This document shows, in pieces, positions 35,700 through 44,999 of a stretch of 64,000 nucleotides of DNA. Position numbers and translations under genes: made by a program. Numbering within the stretch: position 1 is the stretch's first letter; each line of letters starts with the position of its first letter. Under the pieces are notes generated by a model. That model saw nothing but the letters and a program-made list of their open reading frames with translations, did no database searches and was not told the DNA's origin. Origin of the DNA: Hoeflea_A sp965249925 (lineage in GTDB: Bacteria; Pseudomonadota; Alphaproteobacteria; Rhizobiales; Rhizobiaceae); the NCBI GenBank assembly GCA_965249925.1, contig OZ252260.1:992001-1056000 (forward strand), read 5' to 3'.

Positions 35700-36695
35700 T
35701 CATCGTCGCCGCCTGAACACCTCGAACGAGACAGCGATGATTATGATGGCGCCCTTGACGATCTGCTGCGTGAAGGGAGAAATTCCTACCAGATTCATAA
35801 TGTTGGCAAGGATCGCCAGTATGCCGGCGCCGATGGTTGTCCCGATCACGCCTCCTTGACCGCCAAACAGGCTGGCGCCGCCAATGACCGCGATGGCGAT
35901 GGCCTCCAGTTCCAGACCGGTTCCGGCCGTCGGCTCGCCGACCGTCAGCCGCGATACGAAGATCACCGCGGTGAGAGCGGCCAAGAGGCCGGAAATCATG
36001 TAGACGCCGATCAGGATCGCTGAGACGTTGATGCCGGAGAGGCGCGCCGCTTCTGCGTTGCTGCCGACCGCATAGACGTTGCGACCGAAAGCCGTGTAGC
36101 GCAGCACGAAAAACGCCGTCGCCGCGACGCCGACGAATATCCAGACCGCAACGGGAAACCCGAGAAAACTGCCGCGGCCGATCCAAGAGAAGTTGCCGGC
36201 TGTGAAGGTCACGTCGATCGGCCGGCCATCTGACAGGGTCAAGGCCAGGCCGCGCAGCATCACCATGGAACCCAAGGTCATGATAAAGGGTGGGATATTG
36301 ACAAATGTGATGCCGAGCCCGTTGACCAGGCCGAAGAGCGCGCCGCAAGCCAATGCCACCACGATGACCAGCGGAACCGGCAAGGCTGCGTTGAGCATCA
36401 TCGCCGTCGCGACCGAGACGACGGCCACGATCGAACCGACGGAAAGATCAATACCGGCAGTGAGAATGACGAATGTCATTCCAATGCTGACGATACCGAA
36501 CAGCGCGACCTGCCGCAGCACGTTGATCTGGTTGAACGGGTTGAGAAAAGCGTCGGATATCAAGGACGCGATCAGGAACAATCCGACCAGCGCCAGAAAC
36601 AGCCCGCTCACCGCCAGCCTTTGACGGACGAAATGAATCAGACTGCCCGCGGTGGAAACCGGACCTTGTTCGCTTTGATTAAGAGACGTCGACAT
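35700..36695 (-). CDS. Sugar ABC transporter permease, RbsC type
   Basis: 331 residues, eight to ten membrane segments, typical of CUT2 permeases. Hallmarks are GIDLSVGSIVAV near residue 125 and the ALFGLVNG segment; AVGSNAEAARLSGINV in the C-terminal half is the ATPase-contact loop. Its ATG lies inside the end of the HAD gene (17-bp overlap), with AGGAG upstream. Confidence 0.94.
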   Translation of the reverse strand: MSTSLNQSEQGPVSTAGSLIHFVRQRLAVSGLFLALVGLFLIASLISDAFLNPFNQINVLRQVALFGIVSIGMTFVILTAGIDLSVGSIVAVVSVATAMMLNAALPVPLVIVVALACGALFGLVNGLGITFVNIPPFIMTLGSMVMLRGLALTLSDGRPIDVTFTAGNFSWIGRGSFLGFPVAVWIFVGVAATAFFVLRYTAFGRNVYAVGSNAEAARLSGINVSAILIGVYMISGLLAALTAVIFVSRLTVGEPTAGTGLELEAIAIAVIGGASLFGGQGGVIGTTIGAGILAILANIMNLVGISPFTQQIVKGAIIIIAVSFEVFRRRR

Positions 36696-37554
36696 TGCGG
36701 ACGGCTCCTTCCTGATGTGCTTTCGACGCGCGCGTTATCGTCGAAAAGTGCGCGTTGATGGCGCGTGCGACGCCACCGTCATTGTTTGACAGCGTGATCC
36801 AACCCGCCACCTTCTTGACGGCGTCGGTGGCGTTGCCCATGGCAATCGCATGACCGGCATAGCTCAGCATGGACAGGTCGTTGTCGTTGTCGCCGACGGC
36901 CACAATTCGGTCTGACGCAAAGCCGCGAGACCGGGCGAACCGACGCAGCGCGGCGCCCTTGGAGACACCAGGCGGCCCGATCTCGAGATAATTGCGGTGC
37001 GAAAACGCGCACGAGACCTGGTCAGAGAAACCGTGTTGAAGTTCGGCCAGCTTGTCGATCTCGTCGCAGCGGCTGATTGCCAGAATCTTGAAAGCGTCTT
37101 CATCAACCGTCAGGAGATCGTGCACCGTGTAGCGGTCGGCAGTGTGAGAGAATTCGCGCGCCAGATGCCGATCGAGCTGGTCAACGAACACGCGGTCGCT
37201 CCCGTATAGAGCCAGAGAAATCCGTAAGGCGCGTGCGCCTTCGATAACGCGGGCGCGGACGCCGAGATCCAGAACGGCGTCGACGCTGCTGTGATCCCGC
37301 TCGAGCTGCCCGCCGGCGCCTGTCAGGGTGAGCGCCCCGCCAAAGCAGATCGCCGCATCGACATCGCCCAGGTCGTCGAGCACGATGTCCAGTGCGCGTG
37401 GGCCTCGGGCGGTCGCCAAGACCACCGTCGTCCCCTGTGCGCGCACATGCTGAACCGCGTCGCGGACCGATGGGAGAAGTCGGTAGTCGTCGGTCAGAAG
37501 CGTGCGGTCGACGTCGAGCACGAGCAGCCAGTCGTTTGCCCTTGCCATCGTCAC
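36679..37554 (-). CDS. HAD-superfamily phosphatase, Cof type
   Basis: 291 residues. Motif I is LDVDRTLL near residue 12 with the nucleophile Asp and acid/base Asp, and motif IV is GDNDNDLSML near residue 222; the large inserted cap between is of type IIB. Such enzymes dephosphorylate sugar phosphates. The frame opens with a GTG at 37554 overlapping the aldehyde dehydrogenase stop; an ATG two codons later is equally possible. Confidence 0.9.
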   Translation of the reverse strand: MTMARANDWLLVLDVDRTLLTDDYRLLPSVRDAVQHVRAQGTTVVLATARGPRALDIVLDDLGDVDAAICFGGALTLTGAGGQLERDHSSVDAVLDLGVRARVIEGARALRISLALYGSDRVFVDQLDRHLAREFSHTADRYTVHDLLTVDEDAFKILAISRCDEIDKLAELQHGFSDQVSCAFSHRNYLEIGPPGVSKGAALRRFARSRGFASDRIVAVGDNDNDLSMLSYAGHAIAMGNATDAVKKVAGWITLSNNDGGVARAINAHFSTITRASKAHQEGAVRNVDVS

Positions 37555-39038
37555 GGCGAGATCCTCGGAAACGCGCTGTCGAAGGGGCCGGAGGCCAGCA
37601 GCACAGTCTTCAGCTCAGTGAAATCCTCAAAACCGGCATTGCCAAGTTCGCGGCCGAATCCGGATGCCTTGGTGCCGCCGAATGGAAGCTGAGGCGCACC
37701 GTCCAGGGTGGTGTTGACCCACACGAGACCGCTGCGTAGTCGCTGGCTGGCGGCCATTGCCGTGGCGAGGCTGGCCGTCCAAACCGTATTGGCCAGGCCG
37801 TATCGCGTGTCGTTGGCCAATGCGATCGCATCATCGGTCTTTGCGAACCGGCTGACGGCCAGAACCGGCCCGAATACCTCTTCGGCGAAAAGCTCCGTCC
37901 CCGGCTCGACGTGATCGAAGACCGTAGGCGCCACGAAATTGTCCGTCAGTCCGTTGCCCGGTGAGACCCGGTCTCCACCGGTGACGAGCCGGCCACCGTC
38001 CTTCCTGGCACGATCGACATAACCCATCACCCTTTCCAGATGGGTCGCGCTGATCATCGTGCCGAGATCGGTGTCGACCGACGCGGGGTCGCCGATGCGC
38101 AATTCATCAGTCCGATCGAGCAGTCGGGATATGAAGTCATCGGCGATACCAGCCTGCAGCAGCAGTCGCGACCCGGCGACGCAACACTGGCCCTGAAAGG
38201 CGAAGATCGCCTTCAGCGTGCCCTCGACGGCACTCTCGAGATCCGCATCGTTACAGACGATGTTTGCCGACTTGCCGCCCAGTTCGAGCGTGACGCGCTT
38301 GATGGTGTCGGCGCTGTTGCGAATGATCGCCTGACCGACGGCCGTCGACCCGGTGAAGCTGATCATGCTGACATCCGGATGTCGCGTCAGCGCGTCGCCC
38401 GCATCGACGCCGGTTCCGGTCACGACATTGAGCACACCCGGCGGCACGCCCGCCTGGGCCGCGAGGCGCGCCGCCTCCAGCGCGGAACCGCTGGTCAGCT
38501 CGGACGGCTTGACCACCACGGTGTTACCGCTGGCCAACGCGAACGGGATCTTTTTGGCAAAGATCTCGATAGGAAAATTCCAGGGAATGATGATACCGAC
38601 GACACCGACCGGCTCGCGCAGCACGAGGCCGGTCTTTTTCGGCGCAAGATTGCTGTAGGACTCGCCATGCAACTGTGCCGCCATGGACGCCGCATGGCGG
38701 GTGAAGGCGGCCGCGGTTGCGATATCAGCCTCAACGAAACGCCGTGGCTTTCCGACTTCAGCGATCTCGATATCGACCAGCGCGGCAGCATTGTCGTCGA
38801 TCAGATCGGCCCAACGGAACAACACCGCTGCCCGCTCCTGAGCGCTCATGCGCGGCCAAGGTCCTTGATCGAAGGCCGCTCGCGCGGCGGCTGCCGCACC
38901 GTCGACGTCCGCCTCCGATCCCTCGGCAAACCGCGCCACGACCATGCCGGTGGCGGGATTGGCCCGTTCGATGACGCTGCCGCCATCCGCACGTCGCCAG
39001 TCGTTGTCTATGAAATGTGCATATTCTCTCATGGGCAT
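37551..39038 (-). CDS. NAD(P)-dependent aldehyde dehydrogenase
   Basis: 495 residues, full-length. Catalytic Glu in LELGGKS near residue 259 and catalytic Cys in FQGQCCVAGSRLL near residue 293; IIPWNFPI and the cofactor segment VVKPSELT are present. It would oxidise the aldehyde made by the GMC enzymes to an acid. It sits between the ATPase and the HAD gene, overlapping the latter by 4 bp. Confidence 0.95.
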   Translation of the reverse strand: MPMREYAHFIDNDWRRADGGSVIERANPATGMVVARFAEGSEADVDGAAAAARAAFDQGPWPRMSAQERAAVLFRWADLIDDNAAALVDIEIAEVGKPRRFVEADIATAAAFTRHAASMAAQLHGESYSNLAPKKTGLVLREPVGVVGIIIPWNFPIEIFAKKIPFALASGNTVVVKPSELTSGSALEAARLAAQAGVPPGVLNVVTGTGVDAGDALTRHPDVSMISFTGSTAVGQAIIRNSADTIKRVTLELGGKSANIVCNDADLESAVEGTLKAIFAFQGQCCVAGSRLLLQAGIADDFISRLLDRTDELRIGDPASVDTDLGTMISATHLERVMGYVDRARKDGGRLVTGGDRVSPGNGLTDNFVAPTVFDHVEPGTELFAEEVFGPVLAVSRFAKTDDAIALANDTRYGLANTVWTASLATAMAASQRLRSGLVWVNTTLDGAPQLPFGGTKASGFGRELGNAGFEDFTELKTVLLASGPFDSAFPRISP

Positions 39039-39047
39039 GGATTTCTT

Positions 39048-40562
39048 CTAGTTTGCCGCCGCGTGCATGATCTTTTCTTCACTCACATCGTCGCGCGTAA
39101 AATGCCCGGTGATCCGCCCGCCGTTCATCACCAGGACGCGATCGCTCATCCCGATGATCTCGGGCAGCTCAGAGGAAACCATGACGATACCGATGCCCTG
39201 TTTGTCAGCGAGATCGGCAAGCAGCTGATAGATCTCCCGCTTGGCACCGATATCGACGCCGCGCGTCGGCTCATCGACGAGCAAGACCGCGCATTCCGCA
39301 TTGAGCAGTTTCGCAAAAACACATTTTTGCTGATTGCCGCCGCTCAGATTGCCGATGATCGCGCGCATTGATGGTGTCTTGATCCGCAGCCGGTCGACGA
39401 ACCCGCCCACCATGCGCTGCTCGGCCGAACCCGATAGAACGCCGCTGCGGGCGATGTTTGACAGCTTCCCGATCGCGATGTTGAAGGCCACGTTCTGATC
39501 GATGAACAAGCCTTGATGACGGCGATCCTCCGGCAGCAGTCCGATGCCCTTGATCAGCGCATCCTTGGGCGACGCCGGAACAGTGGTAAGCCGATCGGCG
39601 GAAAATCGCTCCGCCGTCGCCATATCGGCGCCGCACAAGGCGTGTAGCAGTTCGCTGCGGCCAGCCCCCGCCAATCCACAGACACCGACGATCTCACCCG
39701 AACGCACCTCAATCGAGACGTCGCGCAGGCGCTCATTCGAAAGGCCTTCAACCGTCAGAATAGGCTTACCGATGGTCGGACTTCGCGCCGGGTAGATGTT
39801 GCCGATCTCCCGGCCGACCATCATCTTGACAAGTGCGTCCTTGTTCAGGTTTCGCGTCAGTTCCACCCCAACCAACTTGCCGTCTCGCAAGACGGCGGCA
39901 CGTTCCGCAATCTCAAAGACCTCTTCGAGGCGGTGTGAGATATAGATGAAGCTGACACCTTCGCGTGACAGCCGGCTAACGATTGCGAAAAGCTTCTCGA
40001 GCTCGGCGTCACCAAGCACCGCCGATGGCTCATCCAGTACGATGACGCGCGCGTCCTGAGAAAGCGATTTCGCGATCTCCACAACCTGGCGCTGCGCGAC
40101 GCTCAGGGTCGCGGTCTTGGCCCGTGGATCAATATCGAAGCCGAGCCGTTCGATAATGTCGCGCGCGCCGGAATGCGCGTGTTTCCAATCCACCGTCCCG
40201 AAACGCGAGCGCGGCAGGCGGCCGAGATAGATATTCTCGGCGACGCTGAGATCGTTGGCCAGCAGCAGTTCCTGGTAAATGACGGCAACGCCGAGCCCGA
40301 GCATTTGGTGCGGCGTGAGATGATCGACCGGCTTGCCGAAAAGTTCTACCGTCCCGGCATCGGCTCGATAGGCGCCGGACAGGATCTTCATCAGCGTCGA
40401 TTTTCCGGCTCCGTTCTCGCCAACGAGCGCCAGGACTTCGCCGGCTTTCAACTCGAGGGACACATCATCAAGCGCGACGACACCTGGAAACCGCTTCGAA
40501 ATACTATTCATGCGAAGTGCAATCGGGTGCGTTCCAACGGCGGATTGCATGTTCATCGGCAA
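39048..40562 (-). CDS. Sugar ABC transporter ATPase, RbsA/MglA type
   Basis: 504 residues with two nucleotide-binding domains, as in CUT2 systems. First domain: Walker A GENGAGKST near residue 50 and DEPSAVLGDAE. Second: degenerate Walker A GLAGAGRSE near residue 290, signature LSGGNQQK and DEPTRGVDIGAKREI. It powers the importer with the RbsC and RbsB homologues of the operon, which are separated from it by the aldehyde dehydrogenase and HAD genes. Confidence 0.95.
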   Translation of the reverse strand: MPMNMQSAVGTHPIALRMNSISKRFPGVVALDDVSLELKAGEVLALVGENGAGKSTLMKILSGAYRADAGTVELFGKPVDHLTPHQMLGLGVAVIYQELLLANDLSVAENIYLGRLPRSRFGTVDWKHAHSGARDIIERLGFDIDPRAKTATLSVAQRQVVEIAKSLSQDARVIVLDEPSAVLGDAELEKLFAIVSRLSREGVSFIYISHRLEEVFEIAERAAVLRDGKLVGVELTRNLNKDALVKMMVGREIGNIYPARSPTIGKPILTVEGLSNERLRDVSIEVRSGEIVGVCGLAGAGRSELLHALCGADMATAERFSADRLTTVPASPKDALIKGIGLLPEDRRHQGLFIDQNVAFNIAIGKLSNIARSGVLSGSAEQRMVGGFVDRLRIKTPSMRAIIGNLSGGNQQKCVFAKLLNAECAVLLVDEPTRGVDIGAKREIYQLLADLADKQGIGIVMVSSELPEIIGMSDRVLVMNGGRITGHFTRDDVSEEKIMHAAAN

Positions 40563-40567
40563 CCCTC

Positions 40568-41374
40568 CTACATCCGCTCAATATGCATGCCGCCATCGAT
40601 ATTGATGACCTCGCCGCTGGCATAGGGTATGGCGCCGGTGGCAAGAGCCGCCACAGCACGCCCAACCTCCTCGGGCTCGCCCCAGCGCCGGAAGACTGTG
40701 TTCTTGTCGACGTAGTCGGCGTATTTCTCGCGTACCGAAGCGGTCATGTCGGTGACCATCAGGCCTGGCCGCACCTCGAACACGCTGATGTTGTGTCGAC
40801 CAAGTTCGAGGGCGAAGAGCGCGGTCATCATCGACAAGGCGGATTTGGCAAGGCAGTAGGCCGCCTTATCCGTCGAGGCGAGCGATGAATTGGCAGATGT
40901 TATCGATATGATCGATCGCGGATCGTTCGGTCCATTGGATGTGTTGGCGGACATCCAGCGCGCGACCTCCTGGGTCAGGAAGAACGTCCCACGCAAGTTG
41001 ACGTTCACAACCTCATCGAACTCGCCGTGGCCAACGTCGAGAAGGCTGACGCGGCGCGACACCTGGACGCCGGCATTGTTGACCAGACAGTCAATGCGGC
41101 CAAACGAGCTTGCGGCATTTTCCACGAACGCCGGATGCTGCGCGGCATCGGCAATGTCGTGGCGGATAAACCGGACACTCCCACCCTCAGCATCAAGCGC
41201 CTCGAGCGTTGACGCCGTCTCCTTGTCCTCGATGATATCGTTGACGACCAGATCGTAGCCGGACCTGGCAAGGCATGTGGCAATCGCGCGGCCAAGTCCC
41301 TTGCGCGCTCCAGTGACAAGCGCCACCGGCCTGACGTTTCTGTGGGTCCTTGGCGTCGGATCGGGCATGATCAC
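40568..41374 (-). CDS. Short-chain dehydrogenase/reductase
   Basis: 268 residues, classical SDR. NAD(P) loop TGARKGLG near residue 20, NNAGV near 95, catalytic Tyr and Lys in YCLAKSAL near residue 170, and C-terminal GEVINIDGGMHIERM typical of sugar/polyol or 3-oxoacyl reductases. Start overlaps the CoA-transferase stop by 4 bp. Confidence 0.93.
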   Translation of the reverse strand: MIMPDPTPRTHRNVRPVALVTGARKGLGRAIATCLARSGYDLVVNDIIEDKETASTLEALDAEGGSVRFIRHDIADAAQHPAFVENAASSFGRIDCLVNNAGVQVSRRVSLLDVGHGEFDEVVNVNLRGTFFLTQEVARWMSANTSNGPNDPRSIISITSANSSLASTDKAAYCLAKSALSMMTALFALELGRHNISVFEVRPGLMVTDMTASVREKYADYVDKNTVFRRWGEPEEVGRAVAALATGAIPYASGEVINIDGGMHIERM

Positions 41375-42570
41375 GCAACGACCCGGTCGTTATGCAGCGC
41401 CGCGATTTCCTTTGCCGAAAAGCCATGTTCGGTCAGGATGGCCGATGTGTCTTGCCCGGGCTTTTCGGCGATGTGCCGTATCGGCGGCACGCCACCGTCA
41501 TAGCGGTTGGGGTGATTGACCAAAACCGCTTCATGACCATCGACAATCGCGCGCGCGAAGACCTGATTGTGCTCCGCCTGGGGGTCGGCGCCAAGCTCCG
41601 AATAGTCGACGACCGGCGCGTACCAGAGTTTACGGCTCTGGAGTGCCCGCTCGGCCTCCGCCAACGTCATACCGGCCATTCTGCGGGCAACCTCGGCCGC
41701 GATCGTGTCGCGTTCCTCGTAAGCGTCGACATCGTCGGAAGTGCCGTCACCGTTCGCCAGCTCCGAGGCGCCCAAGGCCTCGGAAAGAACATCCAGGGCA
41801 TTGAGCGACAGTGCGATATGACGGTTGTCGGCAGTCCTGTAGATGCCGTAGGGAGCCTCGTGGAACCAGGTTGCCAGGTGCTGGTCGCGGCGCAGAACAT
41901 CGGGCGTCTTGGCCCCGTTCAGATAGTTTGTGATCGCTTCCATCTGCAGGTCGATACCGGCGTTGAACAGGCTCGACTCGACGCGCGTGCCCATGCCGGT
42001 CTTCAGCTTCCTGAACAGCGCGGCGATGATGCCAAGGGCGAACAGCGCGCCACCGTGTTGGTCCACGGCGGCACAGCCAGCGGCAGCCGGGAGGACATCC
42101 TGCTGCTGGCCGGCCGTAGCGGACACAAGCCCGGTTCGCGCTTGTATGAGCAAATCCTGCCCAGGCAGTTCCGAATACGGCCCGTCCGGCCCGTAGCCGC
42201 TTGCTGAGGCGAAGATGATATCCGGCTTGGCCGTCTTCAGCGTCTCATAGCCGAGCCCCAACCGATCCAGCGTGCCAGGACGAAAGTTCTCCATGACGAC
42301 ATCGCACTGCTGGACCAACCGCAAGAAGGTCGCCTTGCCGCTGTCGGACTTCAGGTCGATGCTGATCGATTTCTTGTTGCGGTTGGCGCAGAGATAAAAG
42401 CCACTCACCTCGCCGACAAAGACGCGCGCGCCCGACCAGTGCCTTTCGTAGGCGCCGCCGATCGGCTCCACCTTGATGACGTCGGCACCCATATCCGCAA
42501 GATACTGAGCGGCCGCCGGTCCCTGCAGGTAGTGGCAGAGGCTGATGACCTTGGCGCCATCAAGCAGCAT
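41371..42570 (-). CDS. Family III CoA-transferase (CaiB/BaiF)
   Basis: 399 residues. Family marks are GADVIKVEPIGG near residue 32, NRNKKSISIDLK near 67 and NFRPGTLDRLGLGYE; the Asp expected to carry the acyl intermediate is in AAVDQHGGALFAL near residue 165. The ATG at 42570 with AGGGAGGG upstream is preferred over an earlier start that runs through the promoter. It transfers CoA to a carboxylic acid and is the first gene of the twelve-gene operon. Confidence 0.93.
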   Translation of the reverse strand: MLLDGAKVISLCHYLQGPAAAQYLADMGADVIKVEPIGGAYERHWSGARVFVGEVSGFYLCANRNKKSISIDLKSDSGKATFLRLVQQCDVVMENFRPGTLDRLGLGYETLKTAKPDIIFASASGYGPDGPYSELPGQDLLIQARTGLVSATAGQQQDVLPAAAGCAAVDQHGGALFALGIIAALFRKLKTGMGTRVESSLFNAGIDLQMEAITNYLNGAKTPDVLRRDQHLATWFHEAPYGIYRTADNRHIALSLNALDVLSEALGASELANGDGTSDDVDAYEERDTIAAEVARRMAGMTLAEAERALQSRKLWYAPVVDYSELGADPQAEHNQVFARAIVDGHEAVLVNHPNRYDGGVPPIRHIAEKPGQDTSAILTEHGFSAKEIAALHNDRVVA

Positions 42571-42603
42571 GTGGCCCTCCCTTGAACGCAGCATCGAAGT
42601 TCT

Positions 42604-42621
42604 TATGAAATGGATTTCATA
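42604..42621. promoter_or_regulatory. Perfect 18-bp palindrome, candidate operator
   Basis: TATGAAATGGATTTCATA is a perfect inverted repeat with a two-base centre. It lies 34 bp upstream of the CoA-transferase start, in the spacer shared with the divergent DHDPS-family gene. The half-site ATTTCAT recurs at 42746-42752. A TATAAT at 42736-42741 marks a probable -10 element for the divergent gene. The LacI protein of the operon is the likely binder, by inference. Confidence 0.6.
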
Positions 42622-42772
42622 TACCGTTGGGCTTGTCAAGCGCCGCGAAATGCCAAAGAAGCGCCATACATGCGCGAAATATCCGAATCATCAGTTCGAT
42701 AAGTTGGCTCAATCGGATTGATTTTCGAGATTAAATATAATAACGATTTCATCGATCAAATCTGGAGGTTCC

Positions 42773-43750
42773 ATGTCCGGAGAGTTCCTTCCGCAAGGCG
42801 TTGTTCCTGCTTGCCTTATGCCGTTCGACAACGAGGGTGGTATCGATTTGCCGGGATATCGCTCCCACCTGCGAGATCTGGCGGGCATTGAAGGTGTGAC
42901 CGGTATTGTCGTCAACGGACATGCGGCCGAAGTTCATGCACTGGATGACCGTGAGCAACGATCGGGAACGGTTGCGGCAGCGGAAGAAGTCGGAGACCGT
43001 GTGCCGATTATCTGCGGCATATACGCCGAATCCACGAAGACGGCATGTGCGATGGCCAAGGCGGCGGCAGCGGATGGAGCCCGCGCGCTGCTCATCTTCC
43101 CTCCCAATTCACTTATGTTTGGCGGCAATCTGCGTGCGGACCTCGGCCGCCGGTACGTCGAGGAGATTGCCGCAGCGACCGATCTTCCGCTGGTCGTGTT
43201 TCAGTTTCCTGTGATAACGGACTTACACTACGATTTGGATTCGCTAGTCGGTTTGTGCGAGCAGATCGACGGCATCGTCGCGATCAAGGACCTTTGCTCA
43301 GATCCCCGTCTGCACGAGAACCACATCCGTGTGCTTCACTCGTTGACGCGACCGGTGAATGTGTTGAGCAGCCACTCGATGTGGCTGGCGGCATCGATTG
43401 CCCAGGGCGCGCGCGGCATTATATCTGGCGCCGGAAGTGTGATCGCGGACCGACAAGTCGCGCTGTTCGATACCGTACGCTCGGGTGAACGATCTGCAAC
43501 AGAGCGTCTGCGGGCTGAAATGCACCAGTTCGTCGAGGCGTTCTACGGTCCCCCTTACGTCAACTGGCAGGCGCGCATGAAGCAAGTACTTCACCGATTT
43601 GGACGTTTCAAATCCAATGCGTTGCGCGGTCCGCTGCTGCCGATACCGGAGGACGATTGGAATCGCATGCAACGTATTTTCGACGATTTGGATTTCACAA
43701 GGCAATCAATCTATGCCTACAACGCGTCATCGTTCCGCAGTAGAGCCTGA
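42773..43750 (+). CDS. Dihydrodipicolinate synthase/N-acetylneuraminate lyase family protein
   Basis: 325-residue (beta/alpha)8 class I aldolase. The Schiff-base lysine is in IVAIKDLCSD near residue 167. The position normally held by the catalytic Tyr (YNxP) reads VVFQFPV, so the Tyr is replaced by Phe. GGAGG precedes the ATG. Members cleave or make 2-oxo acids, including sugar-acid aldolases. The divergent arrangement with the twelve-gene operon suggests a related role in splitting a carbon skeleton. Confidence 0.88.
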   Translation: MSGEFLPQGVVPACLMPFDNEGGIDLPGYRSHLRDLAGIEGVTGIVVNGHAAEVHALDDREQRSGTVAAAEEVGDRVPIICGIYAESTKTACAMAKAAAADGARALLIFPPNSLMFGGNLRADLGRRYVEEIAAATDLPLVVFQFPVITDLHYDLDSLVGLCEQIDGIVAIKDLCSDPRLHENHIRVLHSLTRPVNVLSSHSMWLAASIAQGARGIISGAGSVIADRQVALFDTVRSGERSATERLRAEMHQFVEAFYGPPYVNWQARMKQVLHRFGRFKSNALRGPLLPIPEDDWNRMQRIFDDLDFTRQSIYAYNASSFRSRA

Positions 43751-43763
43751 CGCAGGTCCGGGT

Positions 43764-44591
43764 CTACCGGAACACATCAAAATCGAAGCGATAGCTCAGT
43801 CCGGCTCCGACCGTGATGTTGTTCTCGTTCCCCTGCCTGACTATAGGGCTGTTTTCGGCATCACCGACAAAGCGATCCCATCCCGCCCGAATGTGCAGGG
43901 TGGTCCTGTCGGTCAATGCGTAGTTTGCCGTGAGGTCGACACCGACGGAAGATATTCCCGCATCGGGTCGGAAAGGGGTCAGGGTGGATCCCGACGCTGC
44001 AGCCTCCGACGGCGTTACGCCAAAATAGGTTCTCATGTAATCCGCCGACCCCCAGTTAATGCGCGGGCCAAAGACAAGCTCCAGCCTTTCGGTAGGCTCG
44101 GTGATCACTTCCAGACCAACCCTGCCCACCTGGCCGCTGTACCCGCCGAAACCCTGCTTTAGCTCGACATAGCCGCGAAGCCAGTCGTACCTGTAGCGAA
44201 CGCCGAGACCCACTTCGACAGCCCGGTCAATGGTGTTCGTGCCCGTCAAGTCGGGCGAATCGGATGCCTCGCGTTTTCCGATAAAGGAAAAAGCGGGATA
44301 GAAGCCGAAGCCCCGTGTGACTTCTTCTCCGTCCACCACCTGGCCGACCCCGGGAACGAACAGCCGGTCGACAACAATGATCGGATACGGGGTCAGGATA
44401 TATGAGTCGGCACCCGGGTATTTGGGTTGGTACAACCCGCCCATTCCCAGACGGATCACGTACTGTTTCTCGGGCTCGGTTGCGGTGTCCGCGTTGGCGA
44501 ATTGCTCCGTCGAGTCGGTAGCCCCAGCGGCCGCAGCTTGCAGCGCCAGCGCGCAGCCCATTATCAGAAGTCTCTGAAAGACCTTGCTCAT
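43764..44591 (-). CDS. MipA/OmpV-family outer-membrane protein
   Basis: 275 residues from the ATG at 44591. A signal peptide (LLIMGCALALQAAAAGA) is followed by a beta-strand pattern starting VIRLGMGGLYQPKYPGADSY, the MipA hallmark, and ending in an aromatic residue-rich strand SYRFDFDVFR. It is an outer-membrane barrel, related to a murein-hydrolase scaffold protein but of unclear role in alphaproteobacteria. It converges on the DHDPS-family gene. Confidence 0.88.
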   Translation of the reverse strand: MSKVFQRLLIMGCALALQAAAAGATDSTEQFANADTATEPEKQYVIRLGMGGLYQPKYPGADSYILTPYPIIVVDRLFVPGVGQVVDGEEVTRGFGFYPAFSFIGKREASDSPDLTGTNTIDRAVEVGLGVRYRYDWLRGYVELKQGFGGYSGQVGRVGLEVITEPTERLELVFGPRINWGSADYMRTYFGVTPSEAAASGSTLTPFRPDAGISSVGVDLTANYALTDRTTLHIRAGWDRFVGDAENSPIVRQGNENNITVGAGLSYRFDFDVFR

Positions 44592-44999
44592 CCAAACCAC
44601 CCGTTCGAAACCAATTGCGTCATTTAACGGCAATAAACGCAGTCCACTAAAAATAAGTTCATCCGGGGGTTCTCGAAAGCGACAGTTGTTGCATATCTGC
44701 ATCGGCCATCATCCTTAACAGCCCGCCCGGCCGGACGCTGATCGCCTGGACGAGATTGCTCTCCGATGCGGTCGCATCCCGGTCAATCCAATGAGCATGG
44801 GCAATTCCCAACGATGATCCGTGCGTCTTTGCGGCAATCGAGCTCCGGCCACCATCGCCTAAGCCGATCGACTGGCCTTCCTGACGCATGAGCGGGCTTT
44901 TCGAGCAGGAATAGATTGCTCAATAATAATTAACATGCTATCTATGAGCTTACGAAGAGTTGAGCCAAGAGTTCACGCTTGGAACAGGGAGGAAGCCAA
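44592..44999. other. Spacer between the MipA and TRAP genes
   Basis: 408 bp holding the promoters of two divergent genes. The 60 bp before the TRAP gene are AT-rich (AATAATAATTAACATGC at 44923-44939). No RNA gene, repeat or terminator could be recognised; short frames here have no ribosome sites or family resemblance. Confidence 0.4.
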
